A DNA stretch of 64,000 nt from the NCBI GenBank assembly GCA_013399855.1, contig VXAY01006782.1:274267-338266 (forward strand), in the 5' to 3' direction. Positions 52,001-64,000 of the stretch are shown here, in pieces; the stretch's first letter is position 1, and each line of letters begins with the position of its first letter. The position numbers and the translations under genes were made by a program. This DNA is from Oxyruncus cristatus (lineage: Eukaryota; Chordata; Aves; Passeriformes; Cotingidae). Below the pieces are notes generated by a model, which worked only from the letters and a program-made list of their open reading frames with translations, searched no databases and was not told where the DNA came from.

Positions 52001-55000
52001 TACTTGAAACATTTAAATTTATAGCAAGATCATGTCAAAAAAGTGCAAAAAAAAATCCTGAATCAAATGAGGTAATGGTTTAGAAAAAATGCTAGAAAAT
52101 TAAGAAAATATGTTTTATTTTGCCTTGACCAAAAATTATAGAGAATATAGAGAAGCAGATGGATAAACTTTTAATACATAGACTAAAACAAAGACCTATG
52201 TTTAGCTTTGGTTAATTCCTTCACATCTACCTATATAAAAAGCATGGAAAGAACGCCTGGGAGCGTGACATGCATCCTATAGAAACAGACGCAACTGTGA
52301 GAAAAATGGTAAGTCCCAAAGCAGCAATGGATTTCCAGTTGAGTTTTATTTAAACTCTAACTAAATAACCCACAGGCTCTCCGATAAGCTTAATGAGGCC
52401 AAAAGAGCAGTATCTTACCTCTGACCAAGCAAGAGGCAACAATGTCTGTTACTCAGGCTAAGGAAAAGATCCTGCTGACTCTGCATGTTGGAAGCCTATT
52501 CCATTGATAAATTATGACATGACCATTCTTGCCAGAGCCTTAGTCGTCAGCTGGAAGAAGTTAGGACTCAAATTATTCATGTAAATCAGATCAGATTCAT
52601 TTCATGTCAGCTTTGTACTGACTACCCCAGGCCATTCATTGATACAAGTACAATTTCACAGCACTCGTAAGAGCCTTTGGGAGCCTTTTTGCTAGATTTT
52701 TTCCTTAGATTTGGCTGGGATGTCCCCACCATTTCTTAATAGGGTACAGTTTGGTGACCAGTGTCGATTAAAGTGGATTAAGCTGCTTCACACCCACTCC
52801 TCCTGCCTGTGTGCTTACTTGCCTCATCACGAAGGCAGGACTGCTTCATCCCCACTGTCGCTGAGTCAGCACTGGTATCACTAAAATGAGCAGCTGTGGG
52901 GATTGAAGAGTGCAATTTAGAGTTAAAACTGACCATATAAAATGACAGCAGCAACAAACTGCTTATTTGGATCTAGCACACGCTCAATTCTTGAGCTCAG
53001 GAAGCTCAGTGCCCAAACTGTTAAACAGTTTGGCTCCTTGCCTGGATGTGAGATTAAAAACAACAAGACTTTGGTGGGATTTCCAATAGCTATTCTGACT
53101 GCCAGGTGAATTTATATATCTAGGAATTACTATTTCTGGAAATTTAAAACAAATGCTTCAATTACCATACCAATCACAGATAAATGAGCTCTATCTCCAT
53201 AAAATTTCATAAGATCCTACTTCAGTGAAATTGTTGCCCAGATAGATCACATGTTCAAGCAACTCCATCACAATGCTCCACAAACCACACAAACCAAGAC
53301 AGCCTTTTCTATTTTAGTGTGTACTGTTTTCAAAAGTGTTTTCCAAAGTGATATTGTTGTTTCTGTGGATATTCATCTCTCCAAGAGCTTGTTCTTAGCA
53401 TGACTTTTGAACTCATTGGCCAAATTTAGACAAGCTGAACAAAACGGCAGAGGCTGGAAAAGTCTTAAATTCCTGTGAGCTTGATGAAAAGAGAAGACAG
53501 ATTCTACCATTGAAAGGATCACTGAAAGCCGGTGACCTAACCACAAAATACAGTTCTCCATCCTCAAATCAACCACTTCTAAGAAAGAAGGCTTGCCTCA
53601 AATGCTCATGGGCTACCTTCCTTCTAGAAGAGGGAGATGTCCACACGTCTGTTCTAAAGAGACTATACCTACCAGCTGAGAAACAGCAGTTAAGATTCCC
53701 ATGTCTGACGCAGCATTATGATGGCCTTGTTACAAGTTCAAAACACAGACTTCTGAATTAGTCTTAATAAAATTAAAAAAAAAAAAAACACCAAAAAAAA
53801 CCCCAAAAAACAAAACCTAGAAGGCAAGAGCTTTAGAATTTTGTAGATGTCAAACATTATGGTGAATAATGAGGGCCCTGACACTGCGCACTGCATGACA
53901 AGGACTTGGTCCACTGAAGTCCCTCCTCTTGCCATTAAGGGAGCTTCGGATATGACTCGACATTGCAGCTTCACCCATGGCTTCAGCACAGTATAGAGGT
54001 ACTTAATCAAGTTTCCATCCAACTAATGTGAATACCAGGCACAATAAACTTAATAGAGTAACATGGAGGTCAGTGTAGGTTATTCATCCACACTGAATTG
54101 TCTCCAACCCACACTAGTCCTTTACGATAACTTATCAGATGGAGTCAATGCACAAGTACTAGTGGTCTAGAAGTGCTGAATAAAGTCTGAATATAAATCC
54201 ACCTGCTTTCATCCTATCTCTTTCTCATCTGTTAGCTCTTGGTGATATGAGATGCACGACTGCAGCACACATGGACCAGCCTACATATGATGAGCTAGGA
54301 TAACCTGGATATGCTTCAGCAAAGCATGCTTCCCACCTGCTCTGGGTTTGGAATACTCAGTTCAGCTCAGGGGGCAACACTCTATATTAAACATACCTGC
54401 AAACACTCAAAATCTGCACACCTGCAGCAACAATGTAGACACACCAGTGGTGCCTTCTAACCTCCAGTGTCGCTGCCAGACTACTCACTGTGTTCTTCAA
54501 TCTCTGCCATCAGTGCCTTTTTCTTCTCTCTTTCAACTGCTTGCCTATCAGCAAGAGGTTTCAGTATGCTCTACCTACATCTTTAATTTGAGAACTCCCC
54601 CTAATATCAAAATGCTCTGTAAGATTTAAACCTGATTTTGATGAGAACATAAACTAAGACAAACAGCTTTTTGAAATACAGGAAATCTAGTATAAATTTG
54701 AACCTTCAAAGGCAGTTACCAAAAGAATTGGTGAGGCAGAAGAGAATTAAAAAAGGGCTCTAGTCAATCTTCATCCCACTGACTGTGTCCTTAAAGAGAG
54801 CTGCATGACTCCAGGATTACTTTCAGTACATCTGATCAGATACACAGAAAATGCTATATCATGCCATCCAGTCCCCAGGAAGTTTGTTTCTTCCTGCCAT
54901 CTCTGAGGCCTGGCAATGTGTTTGCCCCTGCCCCTTTTCAAGTGTCCCAGTTCCCTCTACCTGTTCAGTGGTCCATAACCTCCTCTTCCTGAATAAACTC

Positions 55001-56304
55001 AACTGGTCACAGAAAAGGAGCAATCTCCTGCTCCCTCTGCCAAGGGTTTCTTTTGCCCCTCAAGGCTCTTCATACAGGACCATAAGCTAACACAAAGCAA
55101 ACACTCCACATCCCAGTTTCTGTAGACCAACTGCTGATCCTATAGGCAAAGAGGCTCTAAGGCACCATTGCAGTGACTCTGATGGGAAGAAGAAGGAAAT
55201 ATAACTGCTGGTGGATTATTTTCATACTCTTTTCATTCCATCTTCCCCACTCATAGGTGGCTGCCAGCTAATACTCTCATAATGTGGGGGCAACAGCCAA
55301 TTCCCACAGATGGCAAAATGCATACATAGTTCAGTGGCAGAAGTGTTGCATAACTTTAGTGAACTCAATACTGCTCCCACTCCAGAACATGAACTTTTTC
55401 TGATGAAGCTACAGTGAACTGAGAAAATTCATAATATTTCTAAAGTGATCAGATATTATGATGATATTACCTACGCAAATAATTAAATAGACAGATTAAA
55501 TTTCTTTTTTGCAATTGAGGTGATCCTTGTTTAGCTCACAATTGTCTTTACTTCAGTCAATAACTTCTAAACCACCTCACTTTTAGCAGTCTCTTATCCT
55601 TAAAATTTCCAGTTAAATTTATGGTTGGAAATTATAGAGCCATATAAAAAAATAATTGTGTTGTTCAGCTCACCCTACGATATAATCTAACTGGCAGACT
55701 ACAGCCTGATTCCTTGGAGAGCCTGGAATAGGGAAACAGGGGAAACATTTCTCTATTTCTTTTGAATAGGTAACTGCAGAAAGATAATGGCATCTGCTGG
55801 AGTACTTTGCATCACACTCTAGGCAGATGCCACTCTGGCTACAGAGACATTGCTAGTTTGTATTCCTACTATGGAGCAACCCTTCCTGGAGCAGTGTCAG
55901 ATGGAAAGAGAGCTGGGTAACCTTGTTGCCACTCCACTGCCCTGCAGGAGCATGTAAAATTGCATATTCTTGACAATATATATTGCCGCTTTAATGTGCA
56001 ACTTCACCCTTTGATCATACACCTTGACTAGTAGTAATGGCCTGACCTGGAACTAGTATTAGCGCATGGAACTGGAAAAGTCTTGATGTTCATTAAAACT
56101 TTGTTGCAGAATTGAAATGCCCTTGGTTATGCCCTTGGTTTGCATGCAGGGGCAGGGCAGGAGTGAAGACAGTGTGTTGTTCTGGCAAATGACAGAAACA
56201 TTTCTTAGGTGATAATATTTCAGGAACAATGTTTTGGAATAGGTTAATTTCCACAACTACAGACTGTTCACGCCTGGGTAAATAGGAGAATAACCAATTC
56301 AAAG
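49051..56304. other. Noncoding DNA, no gene recognised
   Basis: No gene or dated transposon is recognised. Small features are a T/G-rich run at 50993-51035, an A-rich run at 53775-53818, and a 7-bp inverted repeat TTCGGTG/CACCGAA at 50669-50690. Open frames are short and unconvincing. Confidence 0.4.
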
Positions 56305-57155
56305 AATTGCAGAATGACAGAATAGTTGAGGCTGGAAGGAACTTCTGGAGATCATCTGGTCCAAGTCTCCTGCTTAACCAGGAACACCTAGAGACAGTTG
56401 TCCAGGGCCATGTGCATATGACTTTTGAATATCTCCAAGGATGGAGACTCCACATCTTCTGTTGGCAACCTGCACTAGTGCTCAATCAATTTCACAGTGG
56501 AAAAGTGTTTCCTGACATTCAAATGGCAACTTCTGTGTTTCAGTTTGTGGTTATTACCTCTAGTCCTGTTACTGGGCACCACTGAGAAGAGCCCGGCTCA
56601 CTCCTCTTTGTGATCTCCATTCTGGTATTTATACATATTGAGCCCCCAGTGCTGCTCTTCTCCAGGCTGAACAGCCCCAGCTCTCATCCTTTCCTCATAA
56701 GAGAGATGCTCCAGTCCCTTCAACTTTGTGGCTCTTCACTGGACTATTCCAACATGTCCAGGCCTCTCTCGTACTTAAAAGCCCAGAACTGGACACAGCA
56801 CTGCAGGTGTGCTCTCACAAGCACTGAATAAAGGGGAAGGATCACATCCCTTTGCCTGCTGGCAACACTTTGCTGAATACAGCCAAGGATAACATCAACC
56901 TTCTTAGCTTCTAGACATGCTGCTGGATCATGTTCAACTTGATGTTCACCAGAACCTCCAGATCTTTTTCTGCAAAGTTGCTGTCCAGCTGGGTGGTGCC
57001 GGATGGTGCATGGAGTTGTTCCACCTCAGGTCCTGGACTTTACACTTCCCCTTGTTGAACTTCATAAGATTTCTGTCAGCCCATTTCTCCAGCTTATCAA
57101 GGTCCCTCTGGATGGTAGCATGACCCCGTGGCCTATCAGCCACTCTTTCAGTCAA
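56305..57155 (-). mobile_element. CR1 LINE, minus strand, ORF2 C-terminal part and 3' tail
   Basis: The minus strand runs from a CR1 ORF2 segment at 57155 to a CR1 tail at 56305. The ORF2 segment 57155-56946 reads [20 protein letters not shown] and [15 protein letters not shown], the typical end of the CR1 reverse-transcriptase domain. The middle carries complements of standard CR1 sequence around TCTTCTCCAGGCTGAACAGC and AGCCCAGAACTGGACACAGC. The 3' end contains TGGACCAGATGATCTCCAGA and TTCCTTCCAGCCTCAAC, then TTCTGTCATTCTG repeats. It is 5'-truncated near 57155, has frameshifts, and is dead. It is a different subfamily from the 21.0-kb copy, judged by its 3' sequence. Confidence 0.9.
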
Positions 57156-58013
57156 TCATACCAGTATCAGAAAAATACATTGCTACACTTGAGTTTTGTT
57201 TCAATTCATAGGTGGAAATGAAAAAAAGCAAAGCAAAACAGTGTACAGGTAGTCTCTCATAAGCACATTGTGTGGCAGAGCCCTGATCTGAAAGAAAGGG
57301 ATTGGTGATAACTGATGCAAATGATAATATTTCAAACTACAATAAAAACTGCAAAGGTAGTTGTGTGACTATTTTACAAAACAAGTTTGGGTTTGCTTTT
57401 GGTTTTGTTGGGATCCTTTTGTTTGCCTTTTTTTTTTTTTTTTTGGATTTAATGGCATCTATGCAATATCCATAGGAATTAATGGATACAGAGTCAGGAG
57501 ATGGATTTGTACCTCATCAGTGAGTCTGGTCCAGAGAATGCACATATTTCTTAAAAGAATGTGGTAAGGCAATATGGAAAGACAGAAAGAAAAAGAATTT
57601 GTTCTTCACCACAAAGTAGCTACAACAAGTTTCTGTTTTCTGTGATTAGAAAGCCAGTAACATAAGAGTGTCTTTGTAGCCCAAGAACATCTTCTAGCTG
57701 GTGACAAGAGGTCATGGGCATGGATGGGTAGCAAAGTATCTACCACCCACACAGCAGAAGAGGACAAAGAACCAAGAAGGAAAGAAAAAGATTATCTTCT
57801 TCTCAACTTTCTAGTCATCCAAATATTCCATTAGAAAACATCACATTTCTGGTTTTCAGCTTTTGCCTGCTCCACACCATGCCTTTGATCCCACATCTTG
57901 GATAACTCGGTGTTTGAAAGAGAAGTTAAGAAGTCACTGAGTTTCTCCTAATTAAAAGACCATGAGGATCCAACTTCAAAGGTCTATGCAAACAAAATAA
58001 ATGGAGTCACTGT
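57156..58013. other. Noncoding DNA between CR1 and candidate exon
   Basis: No gene is recognised. It includes a poly-T run at about 57428-57444. The last 60 bases hold a plausible splice-acceptor context for the candidate exon that follows. Confidence 0.4.
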
Positions 58014-58253
58014 GTGAGGCAACCGCCACCATGCTGGGCTTCTGATTCCAGCAAGTACTTTCAGTATTATGGAGGAGGAAACAGGATGACAGAGGGCTTT
58101 CTGTACATACCAGATGGATACTTTGAGCCTTTTGTTAACATTCAGAAGAGTTTCTCTACGGTCTCAGAGGAAAGAACAAACAAGAATAGTGTCGTTTCTG
58201 TTGCAACTACATCAGTTGATGATGATGACAGTGATACAGGAAAAGAAGAGTGA
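58014..58253 (+). CDS. Possible C-terminal coding exon or old coding fragment, product not recognised
   Basis: The open frame from 58014 to the TGA at 58251-58253 codes for up to 79 residues. It does not start with ATG; the first in-frame ATG is at 58084. The translation reads like genuine protein from about SSKYFQYYGGGNRMTEG, through FLYIPDGYFEPFVNIQKSFS and TVSEERTNKNSVVSVATT, to an acidic end SVDDDDSDTGKEE. A possible splice acceptor is the pyrimidine-leaning GGGCTTCTGATTCCAG just before CAAGTACTTTC near 58055, which would make this a 3' terminal exon. A possible polyadenylation signal AATAAA lies near 58968. I cannot name the protein. A 79-codon frame alone is expected by chance in 64 kb, so the case rests on composition and the acceptor, not on length. 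An A run at 58358-58371 would also allow a retrocopy. Confidence 0.25.
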   Translation: MRQPPPCWASDSSKYFQYYGGGNRMTEGFLYIPDGYFEPFVNIQKSFSTVSEERTNKNSVVSVATTSVDDDDSDTGKEE

Positions 58254-58261
58254 CCTTACCT

Positions 58262-58309
58262 CCTCTGCCTTCTGCTCATCAGCAATATAAAGGCCTGCAA
58301 AGGCAGAGG
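58262..58309. repeat. 10-bp inverted repeat just after the candidate stop codon
   Basis: CCTCTGCCTT (58262-58271) and AAGGCAGAGG (58300-58309) are perfect reverse complements around a 28-nt loop. They lie eight bases beyond the stop of the candidate exon, so they would be in its 3' UTR if the exon is real. Confidence 0.6.
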
Positions 58310-61300
58310 GAAGCATAACATGAGAAAGCACATCACTGTAGTGATGTCAGATCTAAAGAAAAAAAAAAAAATGTACCTTTTAAGTGTATATCCCATTAGG
58401 CAAACTTTTATTTAGTACTATCCATACACACTGTATCTGAATTGTAGTATGCTAAAACACATCACCAAATATGAGTACATTCATTATTCCAATTAGGTTC
58501 TGTGCCTCCCCTGGAAGATACTAATTTGAGATCTAATAACAAAAATGGGATAAACAATTCTTTTGTTGAAAGGATGATGAACAAGACTGGTACAAAGTTG
58601 ATAAAAATAAGTAGAAATTGCTGCTTTCTAATCTGGAATTTTGGTTAATTCTGTGGGACACTGAACACCCAGTTTACAATCTTTTTAGCCCCAAGCAGGA
58701 GACATGAGAGAGAAAATCCCCAGCAGGGGGTAATGTAATGTGACCTCATTGGGGCTTTCCTACAGAGATAATAACAGAAGTTTTTGATCATAATGGGGTA
58801 CCCTGCAAATATACTAGTTGGCTAGGATTTGCTAAAAATTTTATGTGTGTGGCTTTTTTTTTTTTTTGTTACAGCAGTGGCAATATTATACAGAGTTTTT
58901 ACTGCAATACTAGTGGGAAAATTCTATAACATTTACCTGATCCCTATAATATAAAAATCAGACACAAAATAAAAGGGAAAAAAACCCCACCTAGAATCCT
59001 GGGGTCGATTTTAAAGGAAGAAATAAGAGTGATACTAAAATGCCATTGAAAAGTAAGAGAAGTTTAGCATCCAAATCTAAATGTTGTCTAAATCTGACTA
59101 GGCTAAATGTTTACGTGCAGTTACATGCTCTTTTATTTACAGAGATACTGGAAGAGTCAGAGATGAGCCTGAATCACAAATTAAATACAAGACTAATTTG
59201 CTCCATCTAGGTCTTTTGTTTTACTGTAAACAAACATCTTTTAGCCTGCTCTGTCTATTTTAAGATGGATGAAGACTGTACAGTGCGAAGTGACTGTTCC
59301 TAAGATACTCATACCTCTGGGAGCAGTGCTGTAAAATACACACCATATACTTCAACTCTGACACGGAGGGATTGCCAGACAGCTTAAAACAGAGTGTTTG
59401 GGTCAGTGTAGCTACCCGTTCTGCCTCTCACTTCATGCTGCAGCCTTACCCTCCCTGGTGAGCCACGGCAACTGTTTATCTGACTGCTCTGTAAACCAGA
59501 TCACTCAAATGCTTGGGGTTAAAAGTAACTCTAAAAAGTAACAGCAAAATAACTTCAGTGACCTAGCTCACTGGTTCAGCTCTTATCCAGCTGTGTCAGC
59601 AGAGCTGAGGGAGTTGGGATGGTGAACTGCAATGCAGTCTTCAGCATTTCCCAAGCATCCTTCCCAAACATAACATGCAATTGCACCCTCCTCGGCCTCT
59701 GCAGCCCTAGAAGCTGCATGTTTCTTATCAAAAGTCCCACAAATAGTAAGGCTGTGCTTTGGCAATATACTACATTTGGCTACAGAGTTCATTACAGATT
59801 GCGGATGTAGTGTATTAATTCATTCTGCCAGTGTTGACAGGTGAATTTTTACCAGTTGGCCGTATCAGCAGTTGTCTGTTGCCCTACAGCCAACATGCAG
59901 CCACTGTACCAACACACCATCATCCATTACTGCGAACCTATGCTTTGTTCAGTGACCAAAAAGAAAAGCAACTGCGAGCCTGTTCTTGATCCACGCCAGA
60001 TGCCTGTTGTGCAGCAACCTAGCTGCACGGATTCACTGCTCGGGAGTGCAGAATTACAGGCTGGGCAAGGCTGCTGTGAAGGCAGCCTCACTCCCTCCCT
60101 GTGCCTCACGCCTGGCTTGCCCCAGCTCTGTGCCAGCAGCGGTTGCAGCAGCAGAAGGATGGGCACATGCAAGGAAGCCAGCAGCATTCACTCAACATCA
60201 CGTCAGCTTGTCTGCAGGAGCTCTCAGTACTGCTATGGCGATAGATACATTGTTGTGCAGGCTTGGGAAATTATTTTCGCCCAGCTCTCATGGCGTTTTT
60301 GTTTAAAAATTTGCCTACTCTGTAAGAGAGTGAAAGCAGTGACGGATCACTTTCCACCTGGCAGCTGATGCAGTCAGTGAAGGCCAACTGGAAAGGCCTT
60401 CTTGAGGAGGGAGAGGTGATATGCCATTCCAAAGCTGTACTGGAAGGGGAACTTTTCCATAAAAGGTAATGCCGCAGCTCAGAGATTTTACAGGGAGATG
60501 TTGTAATGTGCCTGGGGCAGCTTCTGCAACAGTCAGTTCCCAGTTCCAAACCAATCTTGATCAGTACCAGAATGGTTCAAGTTCCGATGAATGGTTCCGA
60601 TGCAACAGAACACACTCTGAAGCTCTTGGGTCGTATTCTGACACAATCTGTACTTTGGGGAGATTACTTCACAATTTCAGAAGCATTCACTGAATATAGC
60701 AGCAGTTTTCACCCCCTTAATGGATGTGGAGCCTTCGTACACATCACTTTTCATTTCAAGATTTCAGATCTCTTAATAGAGCCCACCTGTCTTTTCACTA
60801 AAATATAAATATTTTTTATTCTTTTTCTTTCTTTTTCTTTTTTTTTTTTCCCCCGTTAATTATGCCTCTACTCCTTGTAGATTTCAGAGAGGAGAAATTT
60901 CTAGCCAGGTTTTCTCTTGCAAAGTACCCAAGAAAAGAAATGGAAGTGCCTTGCAAATCCCAACCAAGCCAGTATAGGCTAGTGAGTCCAAAGGAAGAAA
61001 GGAACCATAATATTCTGGAGATAAAATGCAGGGGGAAGAAAGGGTTCTGTGTGTTTTCTCACCTTCTTACGTGCCTAAGAGATTCATTGCAGTCTTTAAT
61101 TGCTGGTGCAGGTGGATAAGGGCTGAAGAAGAGTGCCAAGATAAAAATAATGGAAACCTGACCAGTGACAGGAGCTGATTACTGTTGGCAGACTGTATAG
61201 GTTTCAAATTCATGCTGTGCCTTAGGAAATAAGTCCTGGCTGGGATGCATTTTTCTGGAATATCCCTAAGGAATATCTATCAGTGATTCATCTAAGCAGC

Positions 61301-61550
61301 CACTGGATATCATTACCACTCTACCAAAAATGAGGATAAAATAACAATCCGGAAGAAATAAAAGAAAGAAGTGCCCCAGATTTTCCCTCAAACTGTAACA
61401 AAGAGATCACAAGGGTGGGTAAAAAAGGAGGGGGAAAGGAAGAGAGGGCTGAACTTTTCATCTTCATGTCCTTAGTTTGCCTTTAAGCTGTGCACTTCTA
61501 GTTTACTCTTGTCAAAAGCTACCACCACTGTACTTTGTAGCTCTCAAAGA
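58310..61550. other. Noncoding DNA, no gene recognised
   Basis: The longest open frame in the window, 59841-60368 (175 codons, GTG start, first ATG at 59896, Cys-rich), is here. It resembles no known protein and such a length is about what chance would give. The interval 59400-60650 is more GC-rich than its surroundings. A T-rich run lies at 60805-60852. Confidence 0.4.
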
Positions 61551-62416
61551 AAGAGATAATTGCCTTTTTTCCCAGTCACATGCTTACTAATACAGAACTT
61601 GACTTTTTTTTTTCCTCAGCCCTACACAGTAGGACCTCCATCACTCAAAATAGCATAAGCTTTGCTAGAGATGTTAATGCACTATCCAAAGCAAATACAA
61701 TGCACTAGCTTTGGCAGGTTCACATTTTGAAGTCGCTTTTGAACTCACAGTTTCACTCTTTTTTATCAGATGAACAGTGGCCAATTATAAATTATGGCTC
61801 TTTCCTAAGGCTCCACCCCAAAAGCTCCTATGGGTTATGCTCCTACTGGGTGTGTCCTACATCAGGCTGGTTTTATGCCTCCAAATAGGTAGTTGTTGAG
61901 CATTTTCCCTACTGTGGTGTTTAGCTAATACATAACTAGTCATATGGGAGAAAATGGAAGAGCAAGAATGAGCCTTATAAACTTTTTTGGGTTTTTTTGG
62001 GGGGGTGGCAAAGACATGCTAAGAAAATTATTTGTATCCATAGCACCAGATACTCAGCTGGACCTCTAACAACAGTTCACTAATTTACATCAGGTGCCCC
62101 ATAGGGTCTATTTGATTTGCAAGTTTAAGTAGAAGATGGTTATTGAAATCACTGTTCTCATATATAAATATACAGCTGATCCAAAGAGAATGTAAATATC
62201 TACCATAAACCGAATCCAGCCTAGATTCTCTGAACCTTGTAGGAATTAATTGCAAGAATTACACTTGGAAGCTTTTAAAGTAAGAGATAATTGCCTCCTT
62301 TTTCTGTCATGGGTTTACAAACACAGAACTTTAGTTTTTCCCAATCCTCCACAGTGGGACCTCCATAAGTCAAAGTAATGTAAACTGTGTGAGAGATGCT
62401 AATGTTAAGCACTACA
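61551..62416. repeat. Diverged direct duplication, two about 135-bp copies 731 bp apart
   Basis: Copy A (61551-61686) and copy B (62282-62416) share in order AAGAGATAATTGCC, ACAGAACTT, a T-rich run, CACAGT, GGACCTCCAT, TCAAA, and GAGATG followed by TTAATGCAC in A or CTAATGTTAAGCAC in B. The order is kept and divergence is substantial. The copies could be one old segmental duplication or two insertions of an unrecognised repeat. Confidence 0.6.
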
Positions 62417-63954
62417 AAAATATTCAAGTAGGCTATACAGTATTTCAAGTGTGAAACAAAGCCTGTGAGTTCAGGAAAAATATCTCCATTCAGTTCAAGG
62501 AGAACATGTAAACAGGTTTTTTTAACTCTTTGTAGTCTGCAGTGGGGCTTACTGTAGGTGCTAAATCCCATAGTATCTCAAGCCCTGATTCAACAAAGAT
62601 GTAAGACAAACACTCTGGACTTGAGTGGACTACTCAGGTGCCCAAGGTTCAGCCTGTTTCTAATTAACTAGCAGAGCCACAACCTAGGTCAATAAACTTC
62701 CAACAGGAATTCCAATAAAATTCCAACAGGAATTCCAACGCGGCTACTGTCTTCCCCTGTATTATCATGGGTGCTCACTAGTATACTTATTTTCATTCAA
62801 CTATGAGATGGTCTTTTCCTACAAAACCCTACCTGAAACCCTCTAATTCCTGCTAAAATGTTTCCCACCCTACTGGGAGGTTGACCTCAGGTTAGAGGTT
62901 AGAAAGAGGATTGAGTAGAGGATGTTTAGCTTTCTCCTTTTCAGTACTGTACTTATTAATGGGAACTAGGTGTATCCCACAGCGTTGCAGTTCCTAAAAT
63001 AGCTACAGGAAAAGGAGACAGTGAAATGCAGAAGGCAGCGTGTTAATTCTCTTGTGAATTACTATCACAGTTTGCTACTAATTGAGAAAGTAAATAAAAA
63101 AGGTCCTGACAATATGTTCTTTTCTAGTGGGGGCTATTCTCATTAAATGCAAAATAAAAGGTTGCTGCTTCTCTTTCTGTCTGGAAATCCTTTACAGAGG
63201 GAAGAATATTTCTCTTCATTTAAGGAAAAATGACCCAAAATTACATTAATACCAGGTTGAGTAGCCAGCTGCATTATGCAGTTCTAATATTTCCTTTACA
63301 TATCGTTGTAACCTGTAGTGAGAAGCCTCACCCTTAGGGACCCTACTTCTAATGCTGCCCACAGGGTAGCTGTGCAATTCCATCTGAAGGGAGTAACAAA
63401 AAAATTCTATCACGAGTTTGGTTCCTGGTTTCTACAAGTTCCCTGAAACTGCCAGGGCTTGTGGGTGTAGGATGGAGGATGACCGGGCAACCATGCAAGT
63501 AACCCTGAAGGATTAGGATAAGGGGTTACAAGTAACCAGCACGGAAGCAGATGAGCTGGAAATATTAAAGACGTTACAGTCTCCTAGGCAAAGCATAGGT
63601 ATTTACAGACATTACATAGGCATTTCTAGATTTGCAGCCGCAATCACACCTTCATTTGAAATTTAGACATCCACTTCAATGCAAAATATCCCTGCCCTCT
63701 TAAGATGCTCTCTGAGATTAGTGTCACTCTCCTGCAGTAAGAAAAGTTTTACATCCACAATAGGTAGGGACAAGAAAGTTATGAAAATGTTGCGGTCACT
63801 GGACTCCAAAAACTGGGATCACAAAGAGGTCTCTAATGACTAGTTCACCTGGTGGCTTCAAACAAAGACACAAGGACTCATAATTTCCAACCTTCAGATG
63901 AAGGTTTTTGTGAGGAAGTAGATGAGAGGAATTCTAAAAAGAAGAAGGATGGTT
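62417..63954. other. Noncoding DNA, no gene recognised
   Basis: No gene is recognised. It contains the 23-bp tandem repeat at 62691-62736. The stretch 62577-62650 is faintly like old amniote repeats (AGCCCTGATTCAACAAAG, then GAGTGGACTACTCAGGTGCC), not assigned. Confidence 0.4.
62691..62736. repeat. 23-bp tandem repeat, two copies
   Basis: The unit AATAAAMTTCCAACAGGAAT plus TCC occurs at 62691-62713 and 62714-62736 with a single difference (C or A at the seventh base). A partial third unit, AA, follows before CGCGG. High identity suggests a recent slippage duplication. Confidence 0.85.
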
Positions 63955-63978
63955 AAAAAAAAAAAAAAAAAAAAAAAA
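63955..63978. repeat. Poly-A, 24 bases
   Basis: A pure A run near the right edge of the window, after GGATGGTT and before GAAATACTG. No retroposed body is recognisable to its left. Confidence 0.95.
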
Positions 63979-64000
63979 GAAATACTGCGGGGACAAAAAA

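Noticed and set aside
52232..52240. TATATAAAA, a TATA-box-like sequence
   Set aside because: Frequent by chance in AT-rich DNA, with no downstream gene, CpG enrichment or LTR ends.
53738..54022. 94-codon minus-strand frame
   Set aside because: Its first part crosses the A-rich run and the remainder matches nothing recognised.
1..64000. CRISPR arrays, operons, Shine-Dalgarno sites, prophage or bacterial defence genes
   Set aside because: The window is vertebrate nuclear DNA by its CR1 and ERVL content; no regularly spaced repeats or prokaryotic gene arrangement were seen.

Overview
The window looks like vertebrate, most probably avian, nuclear DNA. The main reason is its repeats: several decayed CR1 LINE copies with reverse-transcriptase remnants and CR1-type 3' tails, and ERVL-type LTR sequence of the kind common in birds. 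It is AT-rich and gene-poor, with many mono- and dinucleotide tracts and no bacterial-style gene organisation. I recognise no complete protein-coding gene, no RNA gene and no CRISPR array. Whether this is intergenic DNA or the inside of a large intron cannot be decided from the window alone.

Layout. Positions 1-1520 are a plus-strand CR1 element whose reverse-transcriptase reading frame is broken across at least three frames. A short minus-strand CR1 tail lies near 13.1 kb. Near 21.0 kb a plus-strand CR1 tail abuts a minus-strand CR1 body, tail to tail. A degraded ERVL-like provirus (LTR, weak primer-binding site, leader, RNase H remnant) runs from 23.8 to 25.2 kb, and a second, apparently solo LTR ends near 28.67 kb. 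Ancient MIR-like and other old amniote repeat remnants lie at 42.7 and 44.5 kb. A poly-A/CA microsatellite containing the only ambiguous base is at 48.8-49.05 kb and looks like an assembly duplication. A third sizeable CR1, minus strand, fills 56.3-57.15 kb. The rest is unique-looking noncoding sequence with simple repeats.

The only non-transposon stretch that reads like real protein is a short open frame ending at 58253, with a plausible splice acceptor upstream and an acidic C-terminus. I do not recognise the product and treat it as a candidate terminal exon or old coding fragment. Other points of interest are several short hairpins (2.85, 3.23, 3.65, 15.07, 25.28, 58.26 kb), a diverged duplication pair at 61.55/62.28 kb, and a 23-bp tandem repeat at 62.69 kb. 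I found no convincing evidence of a novel multi-gene system.
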